Shown here piece after piece: positions 8,101-20,234 of a DNA stretch of 64,000 nt. Source of the DNA: Luteimonas wenzhouensis (GTDB lineage Bacteria > Pseudomonadota > Gammaproteobacteria > Xanthomonadales > Xanthomonadaceae); NCBI RefSeq assembly GCF_007859305.1, contig NZ_VOHE01000002.1, forward strand, positions 434,001 to 498,000, in the 5' to 3' direction. Position 1 is the first letter of the stretch; the number at the start of each line of letters is the position of its first letter. Under the pieces are notes generated by a model that was given only the letters and a program-made list of their open reading frames with translations, searched no databases and had not been told where the DNA came from. The position numbers and the translations under genes are program-made.

Positions 8101-10101
8101 GTGAACCACCGACACCTCATCCTCGTGCTGGCCATCGGCGCCGGCCTCGCCCTGTCCGCGTGCAAGCGCGAACCCACGCCCGCGGAGACGGCTGCGCCGG
8201 GCACGCAGCAAGCCGCGCCGCAGGACGAGACCGCCGACGAGTTCATCGCCCGGGTCAACGCCGAACTCAAGGCGATGTACCCGGAACTGACCGCCGCGCA
8301 GTGGCTGTCGAGCACCTACATCATCGACGACAGCCAGCTGCTCGCGGCGAAGGCCAACGAGAAGTTCCTGACCTCGCTCAACGCGTGGATCGAGCAGGCG
8401 CGGCGGTTCGAGGGCCAGGAGATGTCGCCCGAGACCGCGCGCGCGATCAACCTGCTCAAGCTCGGCACCGCGATGCCGGCGCCGCGCGACCCGCAGAAGC
8501 TGGCCGAACTGACCCGCATCGCCACCCGCATGGAGGGCATGTACGGCTCCGGCACCTACTGCTCCAACCCGGAGGATCCGTCCAGCTGCCGCCAGCTCGG
8601 CGCGCTGGAGGACGTGCTGGCCAAGGACCGCAGCTACGAGGCCCAGCTCGACGCGTGGCAGGGCTGGCATTCGATCTCGCGGCCGATGCGCCAGGACTAC
8701 GTGCGCTTCGTGGAACTGGTGAACGAGGGCGCGCGCGAGCTGGGCTACGCCGACGCCGGCGAGATGTGGCGCTCGGGCTACGACATGTCGCCGGTCGAGC
8801 TCGCCGCCGAGACCGACCGTCTCTGGGGCCAGGTCAAGCCGCTGTACGAGCAGCTCCACTGCTACGCGCGCGCGCGGCTGGAAGCACAGTACCCGGGCCG
8901 CGGCTCGGTCGACGGGCTGCTGCCGGCGCACCTGATGGGCAACATGTGGCAGCAGGACTGGGGCAACCTGTGGGACGTGCTGGCGCCCTACGGCGAGCAG
9001 CAGGCCGGCGCGCTCGACGTGAGCGCGGCCCTGGAGCGCCGCTACCAGGCCGAACTCAACGCCCAGCTGTCGCGCGAAAGCGCCCTCATCGACATCGAGC
9101 GCCGGGTGGAGGTGGTGCGCGCCGCGCAGCTGGAGAACGCGAAGCGCATGACCCGCCAGGCCGAGGAGTTCTACGTCTCGCTCGGCATGCCGAAGCTGCC
9201 GGAGAGCTACTGGGAGAAAACCCAGTTCATCAAGCCGCGCGACCGCGACGTGGTCTGCCACGCCAGCGCCTGGGACATGAACATGGGTGGCGGGGACGGC
9301 AAGTCGCCGGACGTGCGCACCAAGATGTGCATCAAGCCCAACGAAGAGGATTTCTTCACCATCTACCACGAACTGGGCCACGTGTACTACTACCTGGCCT
9401 ACAACCACCTGCCGCCGCTGTTCCAGGGCGGCGCCCACGACGGCTTCCACGAAGCGATCGGCGACACGATCGAGCTGGCCATGACCCCGGCCTACCTGAA
9501 GTCGATCGGTCTGGTCGGCGACCAGCGGCCCAGCCGGGAGGCGCTGGTCAACGCGCAGATGCGCATGGCCCTGGCCAAGGTAGCGTTCATGCCCTTCGGC
9601 CTGATGATCGATCGCTGGCGCTGGGGCGTGTTCGACGGCTCGATCACCCCGGAAAACTACAACGCCGCCTGGTGGGAGCTGAAGGCGAAGTACCAGGGCG
9701 TGGCGCCGGTGGCGCCGCGCGGCGAGGAGTTCTTCGACCCGGGCGCCAAGTACCACGTGCCGGGCAATACCCCCTACACCCGCTACTTCCTGTCGCACGT
9801 GCTGCAGTTCCAGTTCTACAAGGCGCTGTGCGACGCGGCCGGCCACCAGGGCCCGCTGTACGAGTGCACCTTCGCCGGCAACAAGGCCGCGGGCGAGAAG
9901 TTCTGGGCGATGCTGTCCAAGGGCGCCAGCCAGCCGTGGCAGCAGACGCTGAAGGAGCTGACCGGCGGCGAGACCATGGATGCCTCGGCGGTGCTCGAGT
10001 ACTTCGCGCCGCTGCAGGAGTGGCTCAGGCAGCAGAACGAAGGCCGTTCCTGCGGCTGGCAGGTGCCGGCGCCCGCGCCGGCGCCGGCTGGGAACGGCTG
10101 A
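8101..10101 (+). CDS. M2 family metallopeptidase lipoprotein (ACE-like peptidyl dipeptidase)
   Basis: 666 residues. A GTG start gives a lipoprotein signal (residues 1-20, lipobox LSAC with Cys at 20), so the enzyme is probably anchored facing the periplasm. The zinc site HELGH is at about 423-427 with the third ligand Glu near 451 in FHEAIGD. Flanking ACE-type motifs include MWRSGYDM and FYKALCDAAG. Length matches single-domain bacterial M2 enzymes (for example XcACE). It would trim dipeptides from peptide C-termini. Next to the secreted S1 protease, which suggests peptide scavenging. Confidence 0.93.
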   Translation: MNHRHLILVLAIGAGLALSACKREPTPAETAAPGTQQAAPQDETADEFIARVNAELKAMYPELTAAQWLSSTYIIDDSQLLAAKANEKFLTSLNAWIEQARRFEGQEMSPETARAINLLKLGTAMPAPRDPQKLAELTRIATRMEGMYGSGTYCSNPEDPSSCRQLGALEDVLAKDRSYEAQLDAWQGWHSISRPMRQDYVRFVELVNEGARELGYADAGEMWRSGYDMSPVELAAETDRLWGQVKPLYEQLHCYARARLEAQYPGRGSVDGLLPAHLMGNMWQQDWGNLWDVLAPYGEQQAGALDVSAALERRYQAELNAQLSRESALIDIERRVEVVRAAQLENAKRMTRQAEEFYVSLGMPKLPESYWEKTQFIKPRDRDVVCHASAWDMNMGGGDGKSPDVRTKMCIKPNEEDFFTIYHELGHVYYYLAYNHLPPLFQGGAHDGFHEAIGDTIELAMTPAYLKSIGLVGDQRPSREALVNAQMRMALAKVAFMPFGLMIDRWRWGVFDGSITPENYNAAWWELKAKYQGVAPVAPRGEEFFDPGAKYHVPGNTPYTRYFLSHVLQFQFYKALCDAAGHQGPLYECTFAGNKAAGEKFWAMLSKGASQPWQQTLKELTGGETMDASAVLEYFAPLQEWLRQQNEGRSCGWQVPAPAPAPAGNG

Positions 10102-10178
10102 CCCGCCGCCGCGGGGCGCGACGGCGTCCGTCCCGCAAGCCGGCACCTTTTCCACCTGCGTCCCGCCCAAGGGGCCCC

Positions 10179-11648
10179 ATGTCCAGACTCCTGCTTGCGC
10201 TCTGCCTGGCCGCCTGCGCAGCCCCGTCGCCGGCCGCCGGCCCGGCGCGGGTGGACGGCGAACGCAGCCGGACCGCGCCACCGGCGAAGCTGGCCTGGCG
10301 CGACCCCGCCTTCGATGCGCCAATGGCCACGCGGGTGCGCTACCCGGAGGTCCCGCTGGCGCGGTTGGTGGCGCTGGATGACGCCAACCGCGCCCGCGAC
10401 CCGCGCCGTCCGGCCCCGCTGCAGATCGGCGTGGGCCGCGCGGCTCCGGCGGGCACGGCCGCCGCGCTGGACCTGCAGTGGCGCCTGGTCCCCGGCGGCC
10501 GGGTGGCGCACTTCGAGGTGACCTCGCCGGTGGCCATGGGCCTGCGGGTCGGGCTGTCGCTGCACGGCCTGCCTGCCAGCGCCGAGCTGCGCATCCGCGG
10601 CTCGGAGCTGCCGCTGGGCGACATCGTCCGGGTGCCGGCCGCCGAGGCGCTGCGCGCGCTCGACCCCAAGGGCCTCTACTGGACCCCGGCGACCGACGGC
10701 GAGACCCAGGCCGTCGAGGTGTTCGTCCCGACCGGCGCGGACGCCTCCGCGCTGCGGGTGGCCGCCCCGGAACTGGTCCATCTGGTCACCAACGGCCGGC
10801 GCGACTTCAAGATCCTCGAGAAGATCGGCGAATCGGGCACGTGCAACGTCGACACCGCTTGCCGGGCCGGCGAACTCGGCGTCGGCTTCGTCGAGGCCAA
10901 GGACGCCGTCGCCCACATGGTGTTCAACCTCTACCGCAGCGACGGTTCGACGTACGGCACCTACATCTGCACCGGCACCCTGCTCAACGACACCGATCCG
11001 GCCACCCAGGTCCCGTACTTCTACAGCGCCCGGCACTGCTTCGCCGGCGATGCCGGCGGCATTCCCCCGCAGGACTTGCCGCGCGTGGCCGCGGGCCTGG
11101 TGACCTACTGGCGCTACGAGGCGACTTCCTGCGGCAGTGGCGCGCCGGCCAGCCGCGTCGCCCTGGGCGGCGGCGCCGACCTGCTGTTCGCGGACGAAGG
11201 CACCGACGCGATGCTGCTGCGCCTGCGCAACCCGGCGCCGGCGGGCGCCACCTTCGCCGGCTGGGACGCGGGCGGCCTGCCCACGGGCGGGGACGTGGTG
11301 GCGATCCACCATCCCTCCGGCGACGCCAAGAAGGTCTCGCTCGGCCGCCACGTGCCGGCCGACGACGATCCGGGCATGCGCGCGGTCGGCTGGCTGTCGG
11401 GCACCACCGAGGGCGGCAGCAGCGGTTCGGGCCTGTTCGTCCGCGGCGGCGACGGCCGCTATCGGCTGCATGGCGGCCTGTACGGCGGATACGCGGCGTG
11501 CTCGAACAGCGGCAACCTCGCCGCCACGCAGAACCGCGACTGGTACTCGCGCCTGGACCTGGTGTTCCCGCGGATCGAACAGTACCTGGCGCCCGTGGCC
11601 GCACCGCGGCGCCGCAACGGCGCCCACCCGCTCGACCCGCGCCGCTGA
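10179..11648 (+). CDS. secreted trypsin-like serine protease (lysyl endopeptidase-like)
   Basis: 489 residues with a signal peptide (RLLLALCLAACAAPSPAAG, possibly a lipobox LAAC). An N-terminal propeptide of roughly 200 residues resembles that of Lysobacter/Achromobacter lysyl endopeptidases. The S1 domain carries the triad: His286 in YSARHCF, Asp343 in EGTDAMLL, Ser415 in GGSSGSGLF. Cys residues near CNVDTACRAG, CTGTLL and SARHCF fit the disulphide pattern of that group. Lys specificity cannot be proved by eye. The ATG at 10179 lies 77 bp after the M2 gene. Confidence 0.85.
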   Translation: MSRLLLALCLAACAAPSPAAGPARVDGERSRTAPPAKLAWRDPAFDAPMATRVRYPEVPLARLVALDDANRARDPRRPAPLQIGVGRAAPAGTAAALDLQWRLVPGGRVAHFEVTSPVAMGLRVGLSLHGLPASAELRIRGSELPLGDIVRVPAAEALRALDPKGLYWTPATDGETQAVEVFVPTGADASALRVAAPELVHLVTNGRRDFKILEKIGESGTCNVDTACRAGELGVGFVEAKDAVAHMVFNLYRSDGSTYGTYICTGTLLNDTDPATQVPYFYSARHCFAGDAGGIPPQDLPRVAAGLVTYWRYEATSCGSGAPASRVALGGGADLLFADEGTDAMLLRLRNPAPAGATFAGWDAGGLPTGGDVVAIHHPSGDAKKVSLGRHVPADDDPGMRAVGWLSGTTEGGSSGSGLFVRGGDGRYRLHGGLYGGYAACSNSGNLAATQNRDWYSRLDLVFPRIEQYLAPVAAPRRRNGAHPLDPRR

Positions 11649-11694
11649 CCCGCGGCCGGAACGCGCCGGCGCACGGCCTGCCGGCGCTGCCGGG

Positions 11695-12942
11695 CTAGAG
11701 CTGTCCGGTCGGCTCCAGCTCGGCCGCGGGCGCCTGCCCCGGCGGCGGGGTGCCGCCGCGCCGCGCCTCCCAGCACCAGAATCCCCAGCCCAGCAGCACG
11801 AACGCCGCCGCCGGCACCGCCAGCAGCACCGGATCGTGGCTGACCAGCGGCGAGACCACCCCGGCCAGCACCGCGTTGAGGACCAGCCCGGTGAACGCCT
11901 GCAGCGACGAGGCCGAACCGCGCTGGCGCGGGTACATGTCGAGGATGGCCAGGGTCACGATCGGGAAGACCAGCGCGATGCCGAACGCGTTGGCGACCAT
12001 TGGCAGCACCGCCCACGGCAGCGCGGGCTGCGCGGCAAGCGCGCTGTAGGCGATGTTGCCCAGCAGGGCCACGGTGCTGCAGGCGAAGCCGATCTCCACC
12101 AGCCGCGCGCCGCGCACCCGGCCGGCGGTGCGTCCCGAGACGTAGGCGCCGACCATCATTCCGCTGATCATCGGGATGAAGAACCAGCCGAAGCTGCGCT
12201 CGTCCAGCCGCATCAGGTCGAGCACGAACGCTGGCGCCGAGGCGATATACAGGAACAGCGCGCCGAAGTTGAACGCACCGGCCGCGGCCAGGCGCTGGAA
12301 GCGCGGATTGAGCGCGATCCAGGCGTAGTCGCGCAGCAGCCGGCGCGGCGACGGCGCCAGCCGCGCCTGCGGCGGCAGGGTCTCGGGCAGCCAGCGCCAG
12401 GTGGCCAGCCACAGCAGCACGGTGAAGCCGACCAGGAACCAGAAGATCAGCGGCCAGCGCCCCCAGCCCAGCAGCCAGCCGCCGATGATTGGCGCGATCG
12501 CCGGCGCCGCGCCGAAGATCATCGACACCTGGCTCATCAGGCGCTGCGCATCGTCGCCGTGCAGCACGTCACGGATCACGGCGCGGCCCACGATCAGGCC
12601 CACCCCCGCCGACAGCCCCTGCAGGCCGCGGAAGGCGAGCAGCGTGGGCATGTCGGTGGCCAGCGCGCAGCCGGTGGAGGCCAGCGCGAACACCACCAGC
12701 CCCGACAGGATCACCCGCCGCCGCCCGAGCAGGTCCGACAGCGGCCCGTGGACCAGGCTCATCAGCGCGTAGGCGACGAGGTAGACGCTGATCGTCTGCT
12801 GCATTGCCAGCTTGTCGGCGCCCAGGTCCGCGCCCATCGCCGGGAACGCGGGGAAGATGGTGTCGATCGAGAACGGGCCGAACATCGCCAGCCCCGCCAG
12901 CAGCAGCGCCAGCGTGCGCAGGCCGGGGATGCGCGCGCTCAC
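11695..12942 (-). CDS. Bcr/CflA family multidrug efflux MFS transporter
   Basis: 415 residues with about 12 membrane helices. The first helix has FGPFSIDTIFPAFPAM, and motif A of the drug:H+ antiporter family appears as GPLSDLLGRRRVILSG. Motif C-like GAAPAIAPIIGGWLLGWGRWPLIFW is also present (helix 5 and loop). It exports drugs by proton antiport, by family. The start is GTG at 12942 because GGAGGAG is seven bases upstream; an upstream ATG at 13023 would add an Arg/Pro-rich extension. It is convergent with the protease gene and divergent from the gcvP leader. Confidence 0.9.
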   Translation of the reverse strand: MSARIPGLRTLALLLAGLAMFGPFSIDTIFPAFPAMGADLGADKLAMQQTISVYLVAYALMSLVHGPLSDLLGRRRVILSGLVVFALASTGCALATDMPTLLAFRGLQGLSAGVGLIVGRAVIRDVLHGDDAQRLMSQVSMIFGAAPAIAPIIGGWLLGWGRWPLIFWFLVGFTVLLWLATWRWLPETLPPQARLAPSPRRLLRDYAWIALNPRFQRLAAAGAFNFGALFLYIASAPAFVLDLMRLDERSFGWFFIPMISGMMVGAYVSGRTAGRVRGARLVEIGFACSTVALLGNIAYSALAAQPALPWAVLPMVANAFGIALVFPIVTLAILDMYPRQRGSASSLQAFTGLVLNAVLAGVVSPLVSHDPVLLAVPAAAFVLLGWGFWCWEARRGGTPPPGQAPAAELEPTGQL

Positions 12943-13156
12943 CGGCCAGCTCCTCCGGCAGGCGCAGGGCCCGGGCGCGCGGCCACGCGCGCGCCGCGAC
13001 GGCGGGGGCACGGCGACGGGCACCTGCGGGGGGCGCCGGGTTGGACGGAAGGAAGCACGACGGAACTCACGGGGGGCCGCGACGGCGGGGGGCGGACAAG
13101 GTTAACAACCTTCGCGGCCAGGCCCCGCATGCGCCGGCCCCGCCCGGCCGCCGGGC

Positions 13157-13162
13157 TATAAT
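13157..13162 (+). promoter_or_regulatory. -10 box TATAAT for gcvP
   Basis: A perfect TATAAT hexamer about 10 bp before the first base of the glycine riboswitch, so transcription would start at the aptamer. No good -35 hexamer is visible at 17 bp. Confidence 0.7.
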
Positions 13163-13169
13163 CGCCCCG

Positions 13170-13362
13170 CTCCGGTGGGAGAAGCGCGGGCCCGCCCGCG
13201 CTGCCGAAGGCGCAAACGCCCGTAATCGCTCAGGCCCGATACCACCGCAGGCGACCAACACTCTGGAGAGACCGCCCGGCATTGCCGGAACCGGCGCCGA
13301 AGGGGCACGAACCGCGCGGCCCGCCGCGGGGTTCCAAACTCTCAGGCAGAAGGACAGAGGGG
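13170..13362 (+). ncRNA. tandem glycine riboswitch
   Basis: Two consecutive glycine aptamers. The first (about 13170-13252) has P1 strands CCGGTGG / CCACCG and the core GCCGAAGGCGCAA followed by CTCAGGCCCGATACC. The second (about 13259-13362) begins ACTCTGGAGAGA, contains GCGCCGAAGGGGCA and ends CTCTCAGGCAGAAGGACAGAGG, the signature 3' part of this class. The 70-bp stretch to the gcvP ATG would carry the expression platform. Known members switch on glycine catabolism when glycine is bound. Here the leader serves gcvP alone. Confidence 0.93.
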
Positions 13363-13431
13363 CACCACCGCAAAGGACCGCCTGCGCCATGGCGCGCGCG
13401 GTCGCGTGTCCCCGACCCCAGGTGCCCTGCC

Positions 13432-16308
<2,877 letters not shown>

Positions 16309-16343
16309 GGCGCCCGGGGCCCGGCGCACGCGGGGCCACGGGC

Positions 16344-19307
16344 TCAGGCCGCGGCCTGGATCAGGCCGATCACCTGTTCCAGCGGCACCGGGCGGCCGAT
16401 GTGGTAGCCCTGGGCCTGGTCGCAGCCGTTGGCGCGCAGCCAGGCCAGTTCCTCCGCCGATTCCACGCCCTCGGCGATCGTGCCCAGGTCGAGGCCGCGC
16501 GCCAGCGAGATCAGGGCGCGGCAGATCGACGCGTTGCGCTGGTCGATATGCACCTCGCGCACGAAGGCGCGGTCGATCTTGACGTAGTCCAGCGGCAGGT
16601 TGCGCAGGTAGGCCATGCTCGAGAAGCCGGTGCCGAAGTCGTCGATCGAGATCCGCACCCCGGCCACGCGCAGCTCCAGCATGCGCATGCGCGCGACCTG
16701 CGGCCTGCGCATCAGCACGCTCTCGGTCAGCTCCACGTGCAGCGCGCCGCGCGGCACCGAATAGCGTTCGCGCAGTTCGCCGATCGCCTCCAGCACGTCG
16801 TCGGCCAGCAACTGGACCGGCGAGACGTTCACCGCGATCGCCACGTCGCCCAGGCCGCGCTCGGCCAGCCGCACGTGGGCGCGCGCCGCCTGCTCCAGGG
16901 TCCAGCGCCCGATCGGCACGATCAGGCCCGACGCCTCCGCCAGCGGGATGAACAGGTCCGGCGGCACGTAGCCCTCGCCCTGGCGCCAGCGCAGCAGCGC
17001 CTCCAGCGCCACGATGCGGCCGTCCGACAGGCGCTGGATCGGCTGGTAGTGCAGCTCGAATTCCTCGCGGTCGAGCGCCCTGCGGATGCGCCGCGCCAGC
17101 ACCAGGCGCTCGGCCGCCTGCACCGCCATGACCCGGTCGTAGGCCAGGGTGGGCACCTGTTCCTGCCAGGCCTGGATCGCGGCCAGCGCCGCGTGCCCGA
17201 CCACCTGCTCGGCGGTCTCGCCGGGCTCCGGCCCCTCGGCGATGCCGATCGACGCCTCGATCGGATGGGCGCCGCCCTCGAGCTCGACCGGTGTGTTGAC
17301 CATCTTCTCCAGCGCTTCCATCAGCGCCGGCAAGCGCGCCGGCTCGAGCGCCACCACCACGAACGACTGTCCCGGCCAGTAGCCGGCCATGCCGTACTCC
17401 CGGCCCAGCGCCTCGACCCGCACGGCGACCTCGCGCAGCAGCATGTCGCTGACGCGCTGGCCCAGGGTCGGTGCCAGCTGCTCCATCTCGCGCAGGCGCA
17501 CGAAGGCGACCGCATAGCGGGCATGGCGGTCGTCGATCGACAGCGCATCGAGTTCGCCGGTCAGCGCGGCCACCGTGACCAGGCCAGTGGTCTGGTCGTG
17601 GCTGGCGCGCCAGGCCAGCTCGCGCTCGTAGGCGACGCGGTCGCTGATGTCCTCGGCCAGCACCAGCCGCGCCGGGCGGTCGTTGAACTCGATGCCGCTG
17701 CTGAACACGCGCGCCTTGAAGCGGCTGCCGTCGCGGCGCTGGTGGGTCCAGACGCCGTCGGCCTCGGCCGGGTGCGCGCGCGCCTGGACCGCCTCGCCGG
17801 CCTGCCGGCCCTCTTCCTTGGGACGGATGTCGAGGATCGTCATCGACAGGAACTCGTCGACGCTGTAGCCGTACGCGGCGACCGCGGCGTCGTTGACCGC
17901 GAGGAAGCGCAGGGTTTCTTCGTCGAACACCCAGAAGGGCAACGGATTGCGCTCGAACAGTGCGCGGAACTGGGCTTCCGCGCGCGCCACCCGCGCCCGC
18001 GCCTGGTGGCGGTCGGTGACGTCGACCACGGTGCCGGTGAAACGCGGCGCCCCGCGCCCTTCGCCGCCCGCCAGGCCACCGCGCGCGGTGACCCAGCGCA
18101 CGCCACCGTCGGGCAGCACGATGCGGTGCTCGGACAGGTAGGGCGCCCCGGTGTCCCGCGCGCGCATGAACTCGGCCTGCACGCGCTCGCGGTCGTCGTC
18201 GTGCACGCGGCGGAAGATCTCCTCCAGCGGATATACCGCCTCCTCCGGCGCCAGGCCGTACATCATCGCGGTGTGCGCGGAGACGCGCCCGTGCTCGCCA
18301 TCGGCCTCGATGCGCCAGACGCCGGTGCGCGCGGCGCGCTGCGCCTGGTCGAGCCAGTCGGCCTGGGCCTCGAGTTCCTCCACCAGCTCCGCGTGCGCCT
18401 GCTCGGCCTGCCCCAGCCGGCGCACCAGGTAGGCGAGGCCGACCCAGTACAGCAGCGACAGGATCGCCGCGATCACCGCCAGCCGGTGCCATCCGGCCAG
18501 GATCCGGTCGAGGCTGATGCCGGCCACCACCACCATGTCGAACCCGCTGGTGGTGCTGAACCCGCGCGCGCGCTCCACGCCGTCGAACGGACTGGTGCCG
18601 CGCGCCAGTCCCTGCGTGGCGCCGTCGCCCAGGAACGGCGGCAACTGCGCGCGCTGCCCCACGAACGGGCCGGTCCTGCTGGCCGGCGCCCGCGTCAGCA
18701 GCACGCCGCTGGCATCGAGGATGGTGACGTGGCCTCCCGGCCCGCTGTCGAGGCCCTCGACCATGCGCGCCAGTTCGGTGGTGCGCAGGCGGGCCAGCAG
18801 CCACCGCCCCGGCTCGTGGCGCACGGCCAGGCTCAGCCACCAGCCGCCCTCGCCGTCCTCGCTCAGCGGCCCGACCAGCAGTCCATCGCCATCGCCCGCC
18901 TGCGCCCGCCAGCGCGCGAACCCCGGATCGCCCTCGCCGTCGGTCAGGGCCCGGCCGTCGGCGTCGACCAGCACGATTGAGTGCAGTTCCGGCTGGCGCT
19001 CGGCCACGCCTTCGATCGCGGCCGCGAGCAGCACGTCGCGCCGCTCGGGCGCGGCCGTGGCCCAGGTCGCCGCGTCGGAGGCGATGCCCTTGAGCGCCCG
19101 TTCGAGGTTGCGCAGGCCGTAGTACAGCAGCTTGTCGACGCCCGTGGCCACGGCGAGCGCCTGCCGGTGCGCGGCGTCGATCCGGGCCTGGCGGTCCTGC
19201 TGGAGCAGCATCGCCAGACCCGCCATCAGCAGCAGCCCCACCGCGATCCCCACGCGGCGTACGGTTGCGGCCGACCCTCCCCCCCGAAGCTGCAGGTCGT
19301 CTGCCAT
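16344..19307 (-). CDS. membrane PAS-PAS-GGDEF(degenerate)-EAL c-di-GMP phosphodiesterase
   Basis: 987 residues. A first membrane helix lies near 14-34, then a periplasmic dCache-like domain, and a second helix (LAVIAAILSLLYWVGLAYLV split) near 290. Two PAS domains follow (about 340-450 and 460-575). The GGDEF domain has lost its signature: the loop reads MAGYWPGQSF, so no cyclase activity is expected. The EAL domain is intact, with EALLRW, NVSPVQLL, ELTESVL, DDFGTGFSS, DYVKIDRAF and AEGVES. It should hydrolyse c-di-GMP in response to a periplasmic signal. The ATG at 19307 has GAGGAA ten bases upstream. Confidence 0.92.
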   Translation of the reverse strand: MADDLQLRGGGSAATVRRVGIAVGLLLMAGLAMLLQQDRQARIDAAHRQALAVATGVDKLLYYGLRNLERALKGIASDAATWATAAPERRDVLLAAAIEGVAERQPELHSIVLVDADGRALTDGEGDPGFARWRAQAGDGDGLLVGPLSEDGEGGWWLSLAVRHEPGRWLLARLRTTELARMVEGLDSGPGGHVTILDASGVLLTRAPASRTGPFVGQRAQLPPFLGDGATQGLARGTSPFDGVERARGFSTTSGFDMVVVAGISLDRILAGWHRLAVIAAILSLLYWVGLAYLVRRLGQAEQAHAELVEELEAQADWLDQAQRAARTGVWRIEADGEHGRVSAHTAMMYGLAPEEAVYPLEEIFRRVHDDDRERVQAEFMRARDTGAPYLSEHRIVLPDGGVRWVTARGGLAGGEGRGAPRFTGTVVDVTDRHQARARVARAEAQFRALFERNPLPFWVFDEETLRFLAVNDAAVAAYGYSVDEFLSMTILDIRPKEEGRQAGEAVQARAHPAEADGVWTHQRRDGSRFKARVFSSGIEFNDRPARLVLAEDISDRVAYERELAWRASHDQTTGLVTVAALTGELDALSIDDRHARYAVAFVRLREMEQLAPTLGQRVSDMLLREVAVRVEALGREYGMAGYWPGQSFVVVALEPARLPALMEALEKMVNTPVELEGGAHPIEASIGIAEGPEPGETAEQVVGHAALAAIQAWQEQVPTLAYDRVMAVQAAERLVLARRIRRALDREEFELHYQPIQRLSDGRIVALEALLRWRQGEGYVPPDLFIPLAEASGLIVPIGRWTLEQAARAHVRLAERGLGDVAIAVNVSPVQLLADDVLEAIGELRERYSVPRGALHVELTESVLMRRPQVARMRMLELRVAGVRISIDDFGTGFSSMAYLRNLPLDYVKIDRAFVREVHIDQRNASICRALISLARGLDLGTIAEGVESAEELAWLRANGCDQAQGYHIGRPVPLEQVIGLIQAAA

Positions 19308-19679
19308 TACGGTCACGTTCCTCGCAACACCGGGCCACCATGCCAAGCGCGGCCAGCCGGCGCAAGCGCGCGGTGGCACGGGCGGTGCCGGCGCGCACGC
19401 GCGGGACCGGGCATCGGCGGCTGTCCGGATGGTTCGTGCATACGGGCTTGATCGGCCGCCAAGCGCCACGCCTTGAATCCCCGCGCCGCCGGGGTCGCGC
19501 GGGCGGGGACGGACGCCGGGGCGACGGACACTTTGCAGGAATCGTGCCGTCACGCGCCCGGACCGGTGTAACAACGCCTCGCGGCCGCCCAGACGTGGCG
19601 TTCACGCCCGCCGCCGCATCTTGGACCGGCGCGACCACCGGCCTCCCCGGACCGGGTGACGCCGCCAGGAGGAACTACC
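19308..19679. other. 372-bp divergent intergenic region
   Basis: Lies between the divergent EAL-protein and FMN-reductase genes and should contain both promoters. I see no convincing -10/-35 pair, operator palindrome or small gene. Open frames here are Arg/Ala/Pro-rich extensions of the neighbours. Confidence 0.4.
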
Positions 19680-20225
19680 ATGTCCCTGAACATCGCCGTG
19701 ATCGTCGGCAGCCTGCGCGCCGATTCGTTCAACGCGCGCCTTGCCGATGCGCTGCAGACGCTCGCGCCCGGAGACGTGGAGTTCCGTCGCCTGCGCATCG
19801 ACGACCTGCCGCTGTACAACCAGGACGACGACGACTCCCCGCCCGCGCCCGTGGTGCGGCTCAAACAGGGCATCCGCGACGCCGACGGCCTGCTGTTCGT
19901 CACTCCCGAATACAACCGTTCGATCCCGGGCGTGCTCAAGAACGCGCTCGACCACGCCTCGCGGCCCTACGGCGACAGCGCGTTCCCAGACAAGCCGGCC
20001 GGGATCATCGGGGTGTCGATCGGCGCGATCGGCACCGCGGTGGCGCAGCAGCACCTGCGCACGATCCTCGCCTACCTCGACATGCCCACGCTCGGCCAGC
20101 CCGAAGCCTTCCTCAAGGCCGACGACGTGCTCACCGGGAACGGCGGCATCGCCGAAGGCAGCCGCGAGTTCCTGCAGGACTGGATGGACGCCTACCTCGC
20201 CTGGGTGCGCCACCACGCCGGCTGA
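19680..20225 (+). CDS. NADPH-dependent FMN reductase (ChrR/YieF-like)
   Basis: 181-residue flavodoxin-fold reductase. The FMN phosphate loop is VGSLRADSFNARLADAL near residue 10 and the family signature TPEYNRSIPGVLKNALDH is near 75; GVSIGAIGTAVAQQHLR follows. Family members reduce quinones, chromate or azo compounds as NAD(P)H oxidoreductases. The ATG at 19680 has CAGGAGGAA at ideal distance. Convergent, nearly abutting, with the WYL regulator gene. Physiological substrate not determinable. Confidence 0.92.
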   Translation: MSLNIAVIVGSLRADSFNARLADALQTLAPGDVEFRRLRIDDLPLYNQDDDDSPPAPVVRLKQGIRDADGLLFVTPEYNRSIPGVLKNALDHASRPYGDSAFPDKPAGIIGVSIGAIGTAVAQQHLRTILAYLDMPTLGQPEAFLKADDVLTGNGGIAEGSREFLQDWMDAYLAWVRHHAG

Positions 20226-20234
20226 GCCCACGCC

